Shown piece by piece: positions 4,922 through 5,090 of a stretch of 5,090 bases of DNA (positions are counted from its first letter, which is position 1; every line of letters begins with the position of its first letter). Under the pieces are notes generated by a model. That model made no database searches, was not told where the DNA came from, and worked only from the letters and a program-made list of their open reading frames with translations. A program made the translations under genes and the position numbers. The DNA is from an archaeon. Lineage in GTDB: Archaea > Thermoproteota > Nitrososphaeria > Conexivisphaerales > UBA164. The stretch covers positions 1 to 5,090 of the forward strand of contig JAJZYL010000089.1 of assembly GCA_021798095.1 (NCBI GenBank), read 5' to 3'.

Positions 4922-5090
4922 ATGTCAAAGATTGACTGGTACTTGGACTTTGTAAAACAAGGAAAGATGCCGTCCGACGATGAGCTGCTCGTCCTGTTCA
5001 GGCTGACCCCAGACGCTGGGTTCTCTATCGAGGAGGCCGCCGGGCGCGTCGCCAGTGAAAGCAGCGTTGGGACTTGGACTACGCTGACCA
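4922..5090 (+). CDS. rbcL: RuBisCO large subunit, form III type, 5' part (runs off right edge)
   Basis: The first 56 residues are present. After DWYLDFV (5-11) comes ELLVLFRLTPDAGFSIEEAA (21-40), the N-terminal domain strand and helix seen in all RuBisCO large subunits. GRVASESSVGTWTTL (41-55) then matches the conserved ...AESSTGTWTT... block. Glu46, Thr51 and Trp52 correspond to spinach Glu60, Thr65 and Trp66, which complete the active site of the neighbouring subunit. The DWYxDFV opening and AAGR.ASESS wording are those of archaeal form III enzymes. Form III RuBisCO carboxylates ribulose-1,5-bisphosphate to two 3-phosphoglycerates. In archaea it works mainly in AMP/nucleoside salvage with AMP phosphorylase and ribose-1,5-bisphosphate isomerase. 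The catalytic lysines and the carbamylated KDDE region lie outside the window, so activity cannot be judged. It diverges from pyruvate kinase. Confidence 0.9.
   Translation, partial: MSKIDWYLDFVKQGKMPSDDELLVLFRLTPDAGFSIEEAAGRVASESSVGTWTTLT

Noticed and set aside
1..5090. CRISPR array, insertion sequence or prophage signs
   Set aside because: No regular repeat-spacer pattern, transposase, integrase or long terminal inverted repeats were seen on either strand.

Overview
The window looks like part of an archaeal chromosome. The evidence is a form III-type (archaeal) RuBisCO large-subunit start, an archaeal-style pyruvate kinase, a tRNA without an encoded CCA tail, and TATA-like boxes about 24-30 nt upstream of most start codons. 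Shine-Dalgarno sequences are mostly absent, so most messages are probably leaderless. ATA, AGG and AGC codons are frequent. A euryarchaeal, possibly Thermoplasmata-like, lineage is plausible, but no taxonomic marker here settles it.

Left block (1-1042): the 5' part of an Hsp20 small heat-shock protein gene on the minus strand runs off the left edge. It diverges from a plus-strand winged-helix regulator gene. The roughly 57-bp gap between their start codons holds a self-complementary TATA box (TTTATAAA) placed to serve both directions, and a 15-bp palindrome (ATAACCA-A-TGGTTAT) sitting on the hsp20 start. This layout suggests a small heat-shock circuit in which the regulator may control hsp20 and perhaps itself. 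The regulator gene converges on, and overlaps by 37 bp, a minus-strand MIP18/DUF59-family gene linked to Fe-S protein maturation.

Middle block (1043-3245): a family-4 retaining glycosyltransferase gene on the minus strand is followed by about 236 bp that may encode a small membrane protein broken by a single extra G. About 390 bp of mostly non-coding DNA lies upstream of the glycosyltransferase and contains one notable hairpin. A complete tRNA-Pro(GGG) gene on the minus strand comes next.

Right block (3246-5090): a complete pyruvate kinase gene on the minus strand diverges from the start of a form III RuBisCO large-subunit gene on the plus strand, which is cut by the right edge. The two enzymes sit on a connected route: RuBisCO makes 3-phosphoglycerate, which lower glycolysis turns into PEP, and pyruvate kinase then yields ATP and pyruvate. 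In archaea, form III RuBisCO is tied to AMP/nucleoside salvage, so this pair may connect nucleotide breakdown to ATP production. Nothing in the window looks like a mobile element, CRISPR array or phage.
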